Made by a program: the position numbers and the translations under genes. A stretch of 64,000 nucleotides of DNA, taken from the NCBI RefSeq assembly GCF_030373265.1, contig NZ_JAUCZC010000008.1:62001-126000 (forward strand). The letters run 5' to 3'. This DNA is from Blastomonas sp. GTDB taxonomy: Bacteria > Pseudomonadota > Alphaproteobacteria > Sphingomonadales > Sphingomonadaceae. Below are positions 20,120 through 28,443 of this stretch, piece by piece. How positions within the stretch are numbered: position 1 is the first letter of the stretch; every line of letters begins with the position of its first letter. The notes beneath the pieces are model-generated. The model was not told the origin of the DNA. It saw nothing but the letters and a program-made list of their open reading frames with translations, and did no database searches.

Positions 20120-21286
20120 ATGTCGTCGGACTGCGACGCCCGACACGGGGGGCGCCACCATATGTCTGTTGAATTCGATCGGCGACAACTCAACTCCACG
20201 GTCCGGGCAACAGCAGGTACCGCAGCTTCGGGCCGCGAAGATGCCCAGATCGCCATCAGCCTGCTCGGGACAAAGGCCGGTCTGGAGATCCCCACTGCGA
20301 CCACCCTGCATTTCGGCCAGTGGCTCGGCTGGCCCGATTGGATGCGGGACGGCACCAGCCTCGAAGGGTCAGGTCCCCTGCCGCGAACGGTGACGCTCGC
20401 AGACGACCTGATCATCATCGGCAACATCATCGACAACGCCGATGGCTATGCGCTGGCCCAAAGGATCTTGGCCGCACCCAGACCGATCATGGGCACCACG
20501 GGCGTTCTATCGTTGTTGCACGCGCCCGATCTGGGCAGCGCCTTGCGCACGATTGTCAGAGCGATCGCCGCGCAGAACCTCTTTTTGACCATCGAGCTTG
20601 AGGAGACGGACAGCCACATCACGATCAGCATGTCACCGCCATGGCCGATGGGACCGCTGTTCCAGTTCTCCTCGATGACCGGGCTGGCGTTGATCTATCG
20701 TGCGATCGAAGCCCTGGCCTGTTCCGACGCTGGCGAGATGGTGCTTGAAACGCGGCTTTGCGAATTGCCCGAAGCGCAAGCGGTGCTGGCCGGGTTCCAA
20801 TGCCAGATCAGGCCCTCGGACGGCGCCGAGCGCCTGAGCTTTCCCGCCGGCTGGCAAGCCACCGCAAACCCCGATTATGACCCCCAGCTTTGGGCCGTCG
20901 CGCAAACCAAGACGGCGGCGCTGCAAACGCTCATGGGCGAACCGGACGACGTGGCCAAGGTGCGGATCGCGATCGCGGACATGCTGGCGCGCGAGCACCG
21001 CGTGCCCAGGCTCAAGCAGATATCGCTCGCGCTCGACATATCCAGCCGGACGATGGTGCGCCTGCTGGCGCGGCATGGCACCAGCTTTCATGGTCTGGTG
21101 GAGCAGGAACGAAGGGCCAAAGCGTTGCTGCTGATCGCGGATTGCTCGATTTCGCTGGCCGAAACCGCGCGGTTGCTGGGCTTTACCGACATGTCGAGCT
21201 TTGGCCGCTCCTTCCGCAACTGGTTCGGCGAGACGCCGGGCAATGTTCGCAAATCGTGGCAAAGCGGTTCTGCGGCCCGGGCATGA
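20120..21286 (+). CDS. AraC family transcriptional regulator
   Basis: A 388-residue regulator with a C-terminal AraC-type double helix-turn-helix (about 275-380): PRLKQISLALDISSRTMVRL for the first HTH and ISLAETARLLGFTDMSSFGR for the second, followed by the FRNWFGETPGNVRKS ending. The N-terminal part (about 40-260) resembles the effector-binding domain of the AraC group called Arabinose-binding-like/OruR. ATG 20120 has an upstream GAGGT; ATG 20162 is an alternative. The next gene, a POT transporter, begins 10 bp after the stop and is the obvious target. Confidence 0.88.
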   Translation: MSSDCDARHGGRHHMSVEFDRRQLNSTVRATAGTAASGREDAQIAISLLGTKAGLEIPTATTLHFGQWLGWPDWMRDGTSLEGSGPLPRTVTLADDLIIIGNIIDNADGYALAQRILAAPRPIMGTTGVLSLLHAPDLGSALRTIVRAIAAQNLFLTIELEETDSHITISMSPPWPMGPLFQFSSMTGLALIYRAIEALACSDAGEMVLETRLCELPEAQAVLAGFQCQIRPSDGAERLSFPAGWQATANPDYDPQLWAVAQTKTAALQTLMGEPDDVAKVRIAIADMLAREHRVPRLKQISLALDISSRTMVRLLARHGTSFHGLVEQERRAKALLLIADCSISLAETARLLGFTDMSSFGRSFRNWFGETPGNVRKSWQSGSAARA

Positions 21287-21296
21287 CCATCCGCCG

Positions 21297-22613
21297 ATGA
21301 TCCAGCGTGCTGCCGTGCCCCCGGGCCTTGTCAGCCTGTGTGCCAGCGTGGGTTTCGAGCGGATCGCCTATTACGGGCTGCAAAGCCTGCTGGCGCTGTA
21401 TCTCGCGGCCACCCTCTCGCAAGGACGCGGCGGCGCCGATATCTGGTTGCTCGCCGATCTGAGCCACCTGACCGGAGCGCAGGGTGTGGCCCTTGCCTCT
21501 GTCGTCACGGGGCTTTTCGTTTCACTCGCCGCGATCGCTCCGGTCATCGGCGCCCTCGCCGCCGATCGCGTGATCGGCCAGCACCGGGCGGTGCTGGCCG
21601 GGGGCATGATGATGGCGGCGGGCCATGGCTTGCTGATCATCGAGGCGGCATTGCTGCCTGCGCTGGTCGCGATCGCCTTGGGTTCGGGCTTCTTCAAGGG
21701 CCCGGTGGCAGCCCGGCTGAGCGGCCTGTACCGGCCCGGCGACAGCGCCAGGGTGGAGGGCTTCAGGCTCTTCTATATCGCGATAAACCTTGCCGGATTG
21801 GTGGCGCCGCTGATCATCGGAACCACGGGCGAGCGCATCCACTGGCATGCAGGCTTTGGCCTGGCGTGTGCGGCGATGCTTGTCGGGCTGATCATCTACT
21901 GGCGCAACTTCGCCGAAGACCAGCGCCAGGATGCGATGACCGCGGGGCCGCAAGAGACGCTGGCAGCACGAGCACCCGGCCATGTCTGGACCCTTGCCAT
22001 TCTTGGCGCCAGCATCGCCCTGCTCTGCGTCACCAACTTCCAGATCACCAACGCCTATCTGCTCTGGGCCGACACCGGTTTTATCCTGTCGCTGGGCGAT
22101 TGGCGCTTTCCGGCAAGCTGGATGATCGCCGCAGATGGCCTGCTCAGCCTGTTCGCGCTTGGCATTTCGGGGGTTTTCTGGGCCCGCACCGAGCGCCAGC
22201 ATGGCCGCGTCGATGCCGCTGCCAAGGCCGTCACAGGTGCCGTGCTGGTTGTCGCCGGCGTCGCCTGCCTTGTGCTGGCCGCAGCGGTACACGGCCGGGC
22301 GGGGGTGCCGGTGGTGTGGGGGCTGGGCTTTCAGTTGCTCAACAGCCTTGGACTGGCCAATGTCCTGCCGGCGGTCATGGCGATGTTCGGGCAATCGAGC
22401 GCCAGACAGTTCAAAGCCACAGCGATGGCGGGTTTCTATCTGTCGCTGTTTTTCGGCGGGCTTGTCAGCACCGCCCTCGCCAGCCAGTTCAGTTCGCTTC
22501 CCACCTTCGCGTTCTGGACGATCCACGCGCTGTGCGCGCTGTTCGGAGCAGCGGGTCTTGTTCTCGTCTGGGCTCGCTCAAAGCCCTCGCGCGCGGGGAT
22601 CGCAGACGGCTGA
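21297..22613 (+). CDS. POT/PTR family proton-coupled oligopeptide transporter
   Basis: The 438-residue MFS-type protein has about 12 membrane helices. The first helix contains FERIAYYGLQSLLALYL, matching the ExxERFxYYG motif of POT carriers, and GSGFFKGPVAARLSGLY with RLFYIAINLAGLVAPLI is the PTR2 signature region. It would import di- and tripeptides with protons, though some members carry nitrate or other solutes. The ATG at 21297 lies 10 bp after the AraC stop, so the two genes form one operon. At 438 residues it is shorter than the usual 480-500. Confidence 0.82.
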   Translation: MIQRAAVPPGLVSLCASVGFERIAYYGLQSLLALYLAATLSQGRGGADIWLLADLSHLTGAQGVALASVVTGLFVSLAAIAPVIGALAADRVIGQHRAVLAGGMMMAAGHGLLIIEAALLPALVAIALGSGFFKGPVAARLSGLYRPGDSARVEGFRLFYIAINLAGLVAPLIIGTTGERIHWHAGFGLACAAMLVGLIIYWRNFAEDQRQDAMTAGPQETLAARAPGHVWTLAILGASIALLCVTNFQITNAYLLWADTGFILSLGDWRFPASWMIAADGLLSLFALGISGVFWARTERQHGRVDAAAKAVTGAVLVVAGVACLVLAAAVHGRAGVPVVWGLGFQLLNSLGLANVLPAVMAMFGQSSARQFKATAMAGFYLSLFFGGLVSTALASQFSSLPTFAFWTIHALCALFGAAGLVLVWARSKPSRAGIADG

Positions 22614-22805
22614 GCCTGTCGCGCCCTGGCGTGAAGAGACCCTGAATGGCGCAAGGTTGACACCGGGGTGATGACACGGCGCCTCAAGGCTCGTCGGGGG
22701 GTGGGGTGGCAAGGCACCGTGTCGGCATCCGGTGTAGGGCCGGCAACAGGCCCCGATGATTACATAGGTTGGCTTTGCGCGGATTTAGGTGGGCCACGGG
22801 CGATA

Positions 22806-23816
22806 TCAGCTGGTGCGGTCCTGCACGCGGGCCAGCGGGATCCTGACCTCGAACGCCAGGCCCGTCGGCCCGAGCTCGCTGCTGGTTTCGGCGTCGAGCT
22901 CATAGCGCAATGCCGAATGCAGCAGGTCGTGTGCCAGGCTGTCGAGCCTGGCGCCCGTCTCGGCCAGACCGCTGGCTCGAGCCACCCAGGTGAACCGTAG
23001 CACAGGGGCGTTCGATGTCTGGCCAGAGCCGTTTTCGATACCCCAGCTGACCGCCAGCGAAAATGGCCCATCTTCGGTGCGGCCGTTTGCGACCAGATGG
23101 CTGGCCAGTTCGTGGACCGCCAGTCCCAGCAGGTTGGAACCCTTGATCCCCAGCATCACATCGGGCCCGTCGACCCTGACCTGGCTTTCATCCTGCAAAT
23201 GATGCAGCATCAACTCGTCGAACACGATCTCGCGCAGGTTGACCAGACCGGTGGGCGAATGGGTCGAGAGCGCCTGGGTGCGCGCAAAGGCGTTGATGCG
23301 CCCCTCGAACTTGAGCAGAAATCCGTCCATCGTATCGCTGTGGTCCGCCGTCCGACGCGCCAGCGCGCGCACCACGCCCAGCATGTTGCGCACGCGGTGC
23401 TGCAGTTCAGCCAGCAGGCTGTGCTCCTGTTCGCGCAGCCGCTTGAGATCGTCGATATCGGTCGAGGTCCCCAGCCATTCGAGGATCGTGCCGGATTCGT
23501 CGATCACCGGTCCGGCGCGGGTCTTGTGCCAATAATACCGCTGCTCGCGGCTGTTGAGCACGCGAAATTCGACCTCGAAGGTCTGACGATCCGCAGCGGA
23601 GCGCCAGGCGGTCTGCGCCGCTTGCCGGTCATCGGGGTGGACAGCCTGCAGCCAGCCATCCCCCAGATAGTCCGCTTCCGCCTGGCCGGTGAAATCCTGC
23701 CATTGCGGACTGGCCCACAGCCATGCGCCGTCGCGCCGTGCGCGCCAGACCAGAAGCGGCAAGGTTTCGATCACCTGATGAAGCGACTGCAGCGGCCCTG
23801 ACCAGCTAGAAGGCAT
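22806..23816 (-). CDS. PAS-HWE family histidine kinase with degenerate ATP-binding domain
   Basis: A 336-residue soluble sensor. A PAS domain (about 15-125; LPLLVWRARRDGAWLWAS, GWLQAVHPDDR) is followed by the HWE/HisKA_2 phosphoacceptor region with His140 (LLAELQHRVRNMLGVVRALA). The C-terminal ATP-binding domain is unusual: the N-box reads VHELASH, with His240 where Asn normally binds Mg2+, and the expected WxExGGP and GFG..L elements read FTWVARASGLAETGARL. It may be a weak or inactive kinase. ATG 23816 follows a GGAAA; the start overlaps the end of the upstream Crp gene by 11 bp. Confidence 0.8.
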   Translation of the reverse strand: MPSSWSGPLQSLHQVIETLPLLVWRARRDGAWLWASPQWQDFTGQAEADYLGDGWLQAVHPDDRQAAQTAWRSAADRQTFEVEFRVLNSREQRYYWHKTRAGPVIDESGTILEWLGTSTDIDDLKRLREQEHSLLAELQHRVRNMLGVVRALARRTADHSDTMDGFLLKFEGRINAFARTQALSTHSPTGLVNLREIVFDELMLHHLQDESQVRVDGPDVMLGIKGSNLLGLAVHELASHLVANGRTEDGPFSLAVSWGIENGSGQTSNAPVLRFTWVARASGLAETGARLDSLAHDLLHSALRYELDAETSSELGPTGLAFEVRIPLARVQDRTS

Positions 23817-24606
23817 AATCACTTTCCTTTTCAGCTGATGCGCCGCCGTCGTCGTCGCAAATCTTGAGATAGCCGCTGTCGAACAGGGCAACGCGCTTCA
23901 GCTGAGCCAGATCGAAGATCGTCAGCATCTTGTGCTCGAGCTGGACAAGCCCCTCGCGGCGCAAGTCCTGCAGCGTCCGGTTGACATAGACCGGGGTCAT
24001 GCCCAGCGCTTCGGCGAGTTCGATCTGGGTCAGGGGAAAGGGACAACGGCCGCCGTCGGCGAGCTCTACCTGACGTTGGCGGATGTACAGTTCGCACAGC
24101 AGATGGGCCATGCGCTCGCGGGCGGTGCGCTGCCCCAGAGAGGTCGACCACTCCCGCTGGATCGCGGCAGTCACATGGATATCGCACCACAGCGCCTTTT
24201 CGAGGGCGGCATGTTCGCGGCGTGCGGTGTCGAGAAAATCATTGTCGAGCCTGGCCAGCGTCACCCCGGTGAGGGCGGCGATACTGTGGTCCATCGAGCT
24301 GGCCATGAAACCGTTGATGTCGAAAAGGTCGCCGGGAAGCAGCACCGAAAGGATCTGGCGCCGCCCATCCTCGAGCGTCTTGTAGCGAATGGCCCAGCCC
24401 TCGATCAGGATGTGCATCGGGCCGGTGCAGTCGCCCTGGCGCAAAAGGTCCACCTTGGGCCTCACGTCGCGCAGATTGCGGCTGGCGACCTCTGCCAGCC
24501 ATTGCTCAGCGGGCTCTTCCAACTCTTCAAACCCGCGCAATTTGTGGGTTATGTGCGGTACCAACGCAAAGACTCCCTTTCGGCGCAATGGGGAACCAAC
24601 GCACAT
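23806..24606 (-). CDS. Crp/Fnr family transcriptional regulator
   Basis: A 266-residue regulator with a cyclic-nucleotide-binding-type beta-roll (about 50-130; MHILIEGWAIRYKTLEDGRR, VLLPGDLFDINGFM) and a C-terminal winged HTH (about 190-230; LTQIELAEALGMTPVYVNRT). It has no N-terminal Cys cluster of FNR type, so oxygen sensing by an Fe-S cluster is unlikely. ATG 24606 was used; a TTG at about 24564 with GGGAG upstream would give a shorter N-terminus and is also reasonable. Its 3' end overlaps the HWE kinase gene, indicating coupled expression. Confidence 0.85.
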   Translation of the reverse strand: MCVGSPLRRKGVFALVPHITHKLRGFEELEEPAEQWLAEVASRNLRDVRPKVDLLRQGDCTGPMHILIEGWAIRYKTLEDGRRQILSVLLPGDLFDINGFMASSMDHSIAALTGVTLARLDNDFLDTARREHAALEKALWCDIHVTAAIQREWSTSLGQRTARERMAHLLCELYIRQRQVELADGGRCPFPLTQIELAEALGMTPVYVNRTLQDLRREGLVQLEHKMLTIFDLAQLKRVALFDSGYLKICDDDGGASAEKESDYAF

Positions 24607-24681
24607 GCCGCGAGTATGTTGCCCATGGGGCAACGCATAGCTGCGCGGCCCTGTGTGTTCGTTCAATTTTCGGAGCAGTCG

Positions 24682-25110
24682 ATGTTGAACCGACCCCTGC
24701 ACGGGCGCCGCGTTTTTCTGGTGGAAGACGATTATCTGATCGCCGACGATTTCGTGCGCCGGCTGAGCACCGCCGGCGCGCAGGTGGTCGGCCCTGCCGC
24801 GACCCTGGAAAGCGCGCTGGCGCTGTATGAATCCGCTCCGCCGATGGATTTTGTCATTCTCGATATCAATCTGCGCGGAACGATGGTGTTTCCGCTCGCC
24901 GAACGGTTGCGCGACGATGGTGTCCCGTTTCTGTTCTGCACCGGCTATGGCGACGAGGGCATCGACAGCAGCTTCCGCGAGGTGGAGCGCTTCGAAAAGC
25001 CGATATCGCAAGCTGACTTTGCCCGGATGGTCGATCTGGTGGCGTGCCAGCAGGTCGCACGCGAACAACCCGCGCCGCAGGTCGACCGGCGGTCGGCGCA
25101 ATGGCAATGA
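24682..25110 (+). CDS. Single-domain response regulator (receiver)
   Basis: A 142-residue CheY-like receiver with no output domain. The acidic pair is Asp16-Asp17 (VEDDYLIADDF), the phosphoacceptor Asp61 (FVILDINLRG), the conserved Thr87 (FCTGYGD) and Lys106 (FEKPIS). All catalytic residues are present. ATG 24682 follows GGAG by seven bases. It is divergent from the Crp gene and lies next to the HWE kinase gene, which makes it the probable partner. In alphaproteobacteria such receivers often act as phosphate sinks or shuttles for HWE kinases. Confidence 0.88.
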   Translation: MLNRPLHGRRVFLVEDDYLIADDFVRRLSTAGAQVVGPAATLESALALYESAPPMDFVILDINLRGTMVFPLAERLRDDGVPFLFCTGYGDEGIDSSFREVERFEKPISQADFARMVDLVACQQVAREQPAPQVDRRSAQWQ

Positions 25111-25147
25111 CCGCAGGCATGCCGGCCAACTCACGCGTGCGGCCCCT

Positions 25148-25732
25148 TCAGGCTGATCGCCGGGCCAGATCCGCGAGCCAAGGCGCGTAAGACCGGTTCG
25201 GCAGACCGTCGAGGCCCAGGTTGCGCACCCGTGCATTCAGCGCGTCAGCATCGGGGCCTTCGAGCGCGATCGTCCAGCGGATGGCTTGTTCGACCCGCGC
25301 CAGAGTGGCCTCCAGCTTGATGTCGTGGATCGTTGATTGCCGCCGGGCCTTGTGCATTGCGATGATCCGCAGCTCACCTGCCTGTTCGAGGCGCTGCATA
25401 AACGCGGCCGCGCTGTCGGGGGCGATAGCGTCTGGCGGGATGTCCAGCAGCAGGCTGGCCTTATTCCGGGCATCATCGCCGAGCGGGAAGCATGAATCGA
25501 GGGCCATATCCCAGCATTCGACACGCAGCGTGCGCGATAGCAGGGTCTTGATCTGCAGGCGTTCGCCGCCGCGCAGCTTGCACAGCACGTCGGTCCGCCC
25601 TGGAACCACGCAATACACATCGGTCCGCCTATCCGGCACCGTAAGGCCGAGCGGCGTCTGCAGCGGTGGCGCGCGGCTGGTCGCATCGGGCCAGCAGCGA
25701 AACTCGTACCGGGATGATGGGCTCAGGGTCAT
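25148..25732 (-). CDS. Hypothetical protein, possible CYTH-like fold
   Basis: The 194-residue protein begins MTLSPSSRYEFRCWPDA. The order of elements suggests a CYTH-type tunnel: an N-terminal EFRCWP strand, RRTDVYCVVPGRTDVLCKLR, the strand RLQIKTLLSRTLRVECWD, then IHDIKLEATLARVEQ, WTIALEGPDADALNARV and a final NRSYAPWLADL. CYTH proteins bind triphosphates or hydrolyse tripolyphosphate, but the N-terminal ExExK motif is not clear here, so this is a fold-level guess. The frame is open to 25915, but ATG 25732 starts the plausible protein. Neighbours are the receiver gene and a small hydrophilic protein. Confidence 0.6.
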   Translation of the reverse strand: MTLSPSSRYEFRCWPDATSRAPPLQTPLGLTVPDRRTDVYCVVPGRTDVLCKLRGGERLQIKTLLSRTLRVECWDMALDSCFPLGDDARNKASLLLDIPPDAIAPDSAAAFMQRLEQAGELRIIAMHKARRQSTIHDIKLEATLARVEQAIRWTIALEGPDADALNARVRNLGLDGLPNRSYAPWLADLARRSA

Positions 25733-25784
25733 ATTGTCGTGAAACGATCGAAACCGTCCTTTCAGTTTTTGCCGCGCTGCAGGA

Positions 25785-26078
25785 TCAGGTGTCGGTCTTG
25801 TTGGCATCCCGGTCCGACTCTTTGGCCAGGTCGTCCCTGTCTGCCTTCTTGGCAGCGTTCGCGGCGGCGTGGCGCGGCCCGAAATAGCGGTTGTCGCTCT
25901 GGCCACCTTCGACAAACCCGCGCTTTTCTCCGCGTGCCTCCTTGCCGGTGTGTGGATTGGGATAGGCGCCTCCCCCGGATTCGCCCGCGCCGCCTTTGCC
26001 GGTCAATGCCTCCATGTCGTCGCGTGGCTGCTTGCCTGGCGAGGCGTCGGGCGAGGGGCGAGGTGTGTTATCGGGCAT
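25785..26078 (-). CDS. Small hydrophilic, likely disordered protein
   Basis: A 97-residue protein (MPDNTPRPSPDASPGKQPRD at the start) rich in Gly, Asp, Lys, Pro and Arg, with no hydrophobic segment. The central part has GKGGAGESGGGAYPNPHTGK and the end is strongly charged (KKADRDDLAKESDRDANK). Such proteins are often stress-related in alphaproteobacteria; this is inference only. ATG 26078 has a clean GGAG six bases upstream; the longer frame starts with TTG inside that site. It is divergent from the small membrane protein at 26308. Confidence 0.7.
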   Translation of the reverse strand: MPDNTPRPSPDASPGKQPRDDMEALTGKGGAGESGGGAYPNPHTGKEARGEKRGFVEGGQSDNRYFGPRHAAANAAKKADRDDLAKESDRDANKTDT

Positions 26079-26307
26079 GGCAAACTCCAAGGGGCCGCCG
26101 CTCGGACCGAACGGACGGCGCGCGACTGTGGAACACCTTGGACCCTATCGCAGCGCGTCGGCGCGCGATCTTACATAAGTGAGCCGCTGGCCCGCTTTTA
26201 AAACTGCCGTGGATTGACCCATGTTATGGGGCGCGCCGCCCACTCCCTCCAGCCTTGGCCTGTCCGGTGCGGATGCCCCGCTCCGGCCCCCGAATGGAGT
26301 ACTGCAT

Positions 26308-26475
26308 ATGACCTCGATTTTCGGAATGGCGCTGTTGCCGCTCTGGATCATGGGTGTGCCCGTGATCGGTGCGCTGATCAGCCTGGCGCTGCCTGCACCG
26401 CGCACCAATACCATGCCGCGCGCACGGCGCCGCAACACCGACGTCATCGCTCCAACGGCGTATCCGCGCGCCTGA
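26308..26475 (+). CDS. 55-residue membrane protein
   Basis: The ORF starts MTSIFGMALLPLWIMGVPVI and has one long hydrophobic segment (about 3-33) followed by a basic tail (PRARRRNTDV). ATG 26308 lies 8 bases after GGAG. The frame is open upstream to 26221, but that part is Pro-rich and unlike a protein start. No family is recognised. A strong hairpin follows at 26496-26531, which supports an independent transcript. Confidence 0.62.
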   Translation: MTSIFGMALLPLWIMGVPVIGALISLALPAPRTNTMPRARRRNTDVIAPTAYPRA

Positions 26476-26495
26476 TCGCGTAGCCGGCAACCTGC

Positions 26496-26531
26496 GGCGG
26501 GCCTGAAGGTAGCATGGGTGGCAGGCCCGCC
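26496..26531 (+). terminator. Hairpin after the 55-residue membrane protein gene
   Basis: GGCGGGCCTG (26496-26505) pairs perfectly with CAGGCCCGCC (26522-26531) around a 16-nt loop, 20 bp past the stop codon. There is no T-run, so it could be a weak terminator or a processing/stability element between this gene and the SDR gene. Confidence 0.5.
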
Positions 26532-26584
26532 GATGCCGCCTGCCGCGCCACGCGCGCCCCACCGCCGAATACAAGGATGGCCCG

Positions 26585-27436
26585 ATGACCGAGACGATAT
26601 CGAAACTTCAAGAAGGCCAGCTGCCCGGGCTGGAAGCAGAGCTGGACCCCAAGCCCGAATGGCAGCCGCGCTATCCCGGATCCGGCCGGCTCAAGAACAA
26701 GGTCGCGATCATCACCGGCGGTGACAGCGGCATTGGCCGTGCGGTCGCGGTGCTGTTCGCGCGCGAAGGGGCCAACGTCGTCATCTCGCACCTTGAAGAG
26801 GATGAGGACGCGCAGGACACCGCGCGCATGGTCGAGTCCGAAGGCGCCAGGGCCGTCACCATCGCAGGCGATATCGGCGACCGCGAGCATTGCCGCAAGA
26901 TCGTCGATCTGGCCCAGCGCAGCTTCGGGCGGCTCGACATCCTGGTCAACAATGCGGGCGAGCAGCACCCCGACAAGGAGGTCAACGACATCTCCGACAA
27001 GCAGCTCCAGCGCACTTTCCAGACCAATGTCTATGGCATGTTCTATATGGTGCAGGAGGCGATGCCGCATCTCAAGGCCGGCGCCGCGATCATCAACTGC
27101 ACCTCGGTGACGATGTACAAGGGCGCAGACGAACTGCTCGATTATTCCTCCACCAAGGGCGCGATCACCGCGTTCACCCGCAGCCTGAGCCAGAATCTGG
27201 CAGACAAGGGCATCCGCGTGAACGGCGTGGCTCCGGGACCGATCTGGACCCCGCTCAACCCGTGCGGCGGCGCCAGCGAAGAAAAGCTGGAACACTTCGG
27301 CGAATCCACGCCGCTGGGTCGGCCCGGTCAGCCCAACGAGGTTGCGCCGTGCTTCCTGTTCCTGGCGTGCGACGATTCCAGCTATATGACCGGGCAGGTG
27401 CTGCATCCCAATGGCGGGGTGGTCGTGGGAAGCTGA
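26585..27436 (+). CDS. SDR family oxidoreductase (general-stress YhdG/YhxC-like)
   Basis: A 283-residue short-chain dehydrogenase. The N-terminal extension (about 1-35, PEWQPRYPGSGRLKNK) is typical of the bacterial group that includes stress proteins YhdG and YhxD. The cofactor loop is TGGDSGIGRA, followed by NNAGEQ and the catalytic Tyr-x3-Lys in LDYSSTKGAI. The substrate is unknown. ATG 26585 is preceded by an AAGG. A strong terminator lies 167 bp past the stop. Residue choice at the end of strand 2 (ISHLEEDEDA) leaves the NAD or NADP preference open. Confidence 0.9.
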   Translation: MTETISKLQEGQLPGLEAELDPKPEWQPRYPGSGRLKNKVAIITGGDSGIGRAVAVLFAREGANVVISHLEEDEDAQDTARMVESEGARAVTIAGDIGDREHCRKIVDLAQRSFGRLDILVNNAGEQHPDKEVNDISDKQLQRTFQTNVYGMFYMVQEAMPHLKAGAAIINCTSVTMYKGADELLDYSSTKGAITAFTRSLSQNLADKGIRVNGVAPGPIWTPLNPCGGASEEKLEHFGESTPLGRPGQPNEVAPCFLFLACDDSSYMTGQVLHPNGGVVVGS

Positions 27437-27602
27437 TCGCTGCCACAGCCAGGCGACGCAAGGGACCCGAGCGCCGCCGCCAAGACACAGTGATGGTCAG
27501 GCAAAGCACCGAGTCGTTCCGATGCAGTCTGGCGGTGGTGCGGAAAGACATGGCACCGTCAAAAGTTGACATATGTAAAGTCAATCGGGTCAGAACGCTC
27601 CT

Positions 27603-27629
27603 GGGGGGAGCGATTTGCTCCCCTTTTTT
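27603..27629 (+). terminator. Rho-independent terminator
   Basis: GGGGAGC (27605-27611) pairs with GCTCCCC (27617-27623), with a 5-nt loop followed by six T. This is the cleanest intrinsic terminator in the window. It ends the SDR transcript or a small RNA starting in the 27437-27600 interval. That interval has no credible protein-coding gene; it contains TTGACATATGTAAAGTCAA at 27566-27584, which is noted as a possible promoter or operator. Confidence 0.88.
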
Positions 27630-27642
27630 CATCGATCCATCG

Positions 27643-27657
27643 CTCAGACCGTCTGAG
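27643..27657. promoter_or_regulatory. Perfect 15-bp palindrome upstream of the second Crp/Fnr gene
   Basis: CTCAGAC-C-GTCTGAG is a perfect inverted repeat 77 bp before the start of the Crp/Fnr-type gene and just past the terminator. Its position suggests an operator in that gene's promoter region, possibly for autoregulation. It does not match the usual TGTGA-N6-TCACA or TTGAT-N4-ATCAA sites. Confidence 0.45.
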
Positions 27658-27734
27658 GTTAAACCAGTATAACGAAGCCGGATGAACAAAATGAAAGTTT
27701 CTAGCAGGAGGGATCGTTAGCGAAAGTCGAGTCC

Positions 27735-28367
27735 ATGACCTTATCTGTGCATACGCCTGCTCCCCTTCCGGCCTATAATCGCCACTGTCAGACATCGGTG
27801 CACCCGCGATGCGATTTCATCCAGCAGGGCGACACCATCTTGCGGCCCAGGTTGCTGCTGGAAGGCTGGTGCGCCGGTTACCGGATTACGGTCGATGGTC
27901 GCAGGCAGTTGACCAATCTGTATCTGCCCGGCGAGATCATCGGGGTTTGGCGCCAGAGCCAGCCCAGCTTCTATCATTCGGTGATGTCGGTGACCCGGGC
28001 GTCGTTCATCGAGTTCACCACCTCAGCCGACAGCGAGGTCGCGCAGAGCGAGTCCGCGCTGTTCGAGCAGCAGCTTGAGAACAGCATCTTCCGGCTGGGC
28101 TGCCTGAACGCCTATGAGCGCATGGCGCACCTGTTCCTGGAACTCGGCGAGCGCCTCGCGATCCGCGGCATGGGTGCGCGCAACGCCTATCGCATGCCGC
28201 TGACCCAGGAGCTGCTCGCCGACCTCGTCGGCATTTCCTCGGTTCACGTCAACCGCACGCTGCAGCAGATGCGGGCGGACAGCGTGATCCGTCTGGTCAA
28301 CAGCCAGCTGACACTGACCGATCCCGACGACCTCGCCGAGCAGGTTCATTATCAGCCGCTGCTCTGA
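27735..28367 (+). CDS. Crp/Fnr family transcriptional regulator, short variant
   Basis: A 210-residue regulator with a shortened beta-roll (about 20-105; CDFIQQGDTILRPRLLLEGW, RRQLTNLYLPGEIIGVW) and a C-terminal winged HTH (about 150-185; LTQELLADLVGISSVHVNRT). There is no Cys cluster for Fe-S binding. It is only loosely like the Crp protein at 23806. ATG 27735 is the first in-frame start after a stop at 27702; the nearest purine-rich site (GGAGGG at 27707-27712) is 22 bases away, which is unusually far. The gene precedes a mechanosensitive channel gene. Confidence 0.83.
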   Translation: MTLSVHTPAPLPAYNRHCQTSVHPRCDFIQQGDTILRPRLLLEGWCAGYRITVDGRRQLTNLYLPGEIIGVWRQSQPSFYHSVMSVTRASFIEFTTSADSEVAQSESALFEQQLENSIFRLGCLNAYERMAHLFLELGERLAIRGMGARNAYRMPLTQELLADLVGISSVHVNRTLQQMRADSVIRLVNSQLTLTDPDDLAEQVHYQPLL

Positions 28368-28443
28368 GCGCTGCGCATCGACGTCGCTGACGAGCCGCCG
28401 GGGCGCATGAAACCTCGCGCCGAGCCGGACGTTGGGTGTGACA

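Noticed and set aside
27493-27672. A 59-codon ORF on the plus strand after the SDR gene
   Set aside because: It reads through the strong terminator at 27603-27629 and has no Shine-Dalgarno or recognisable content.
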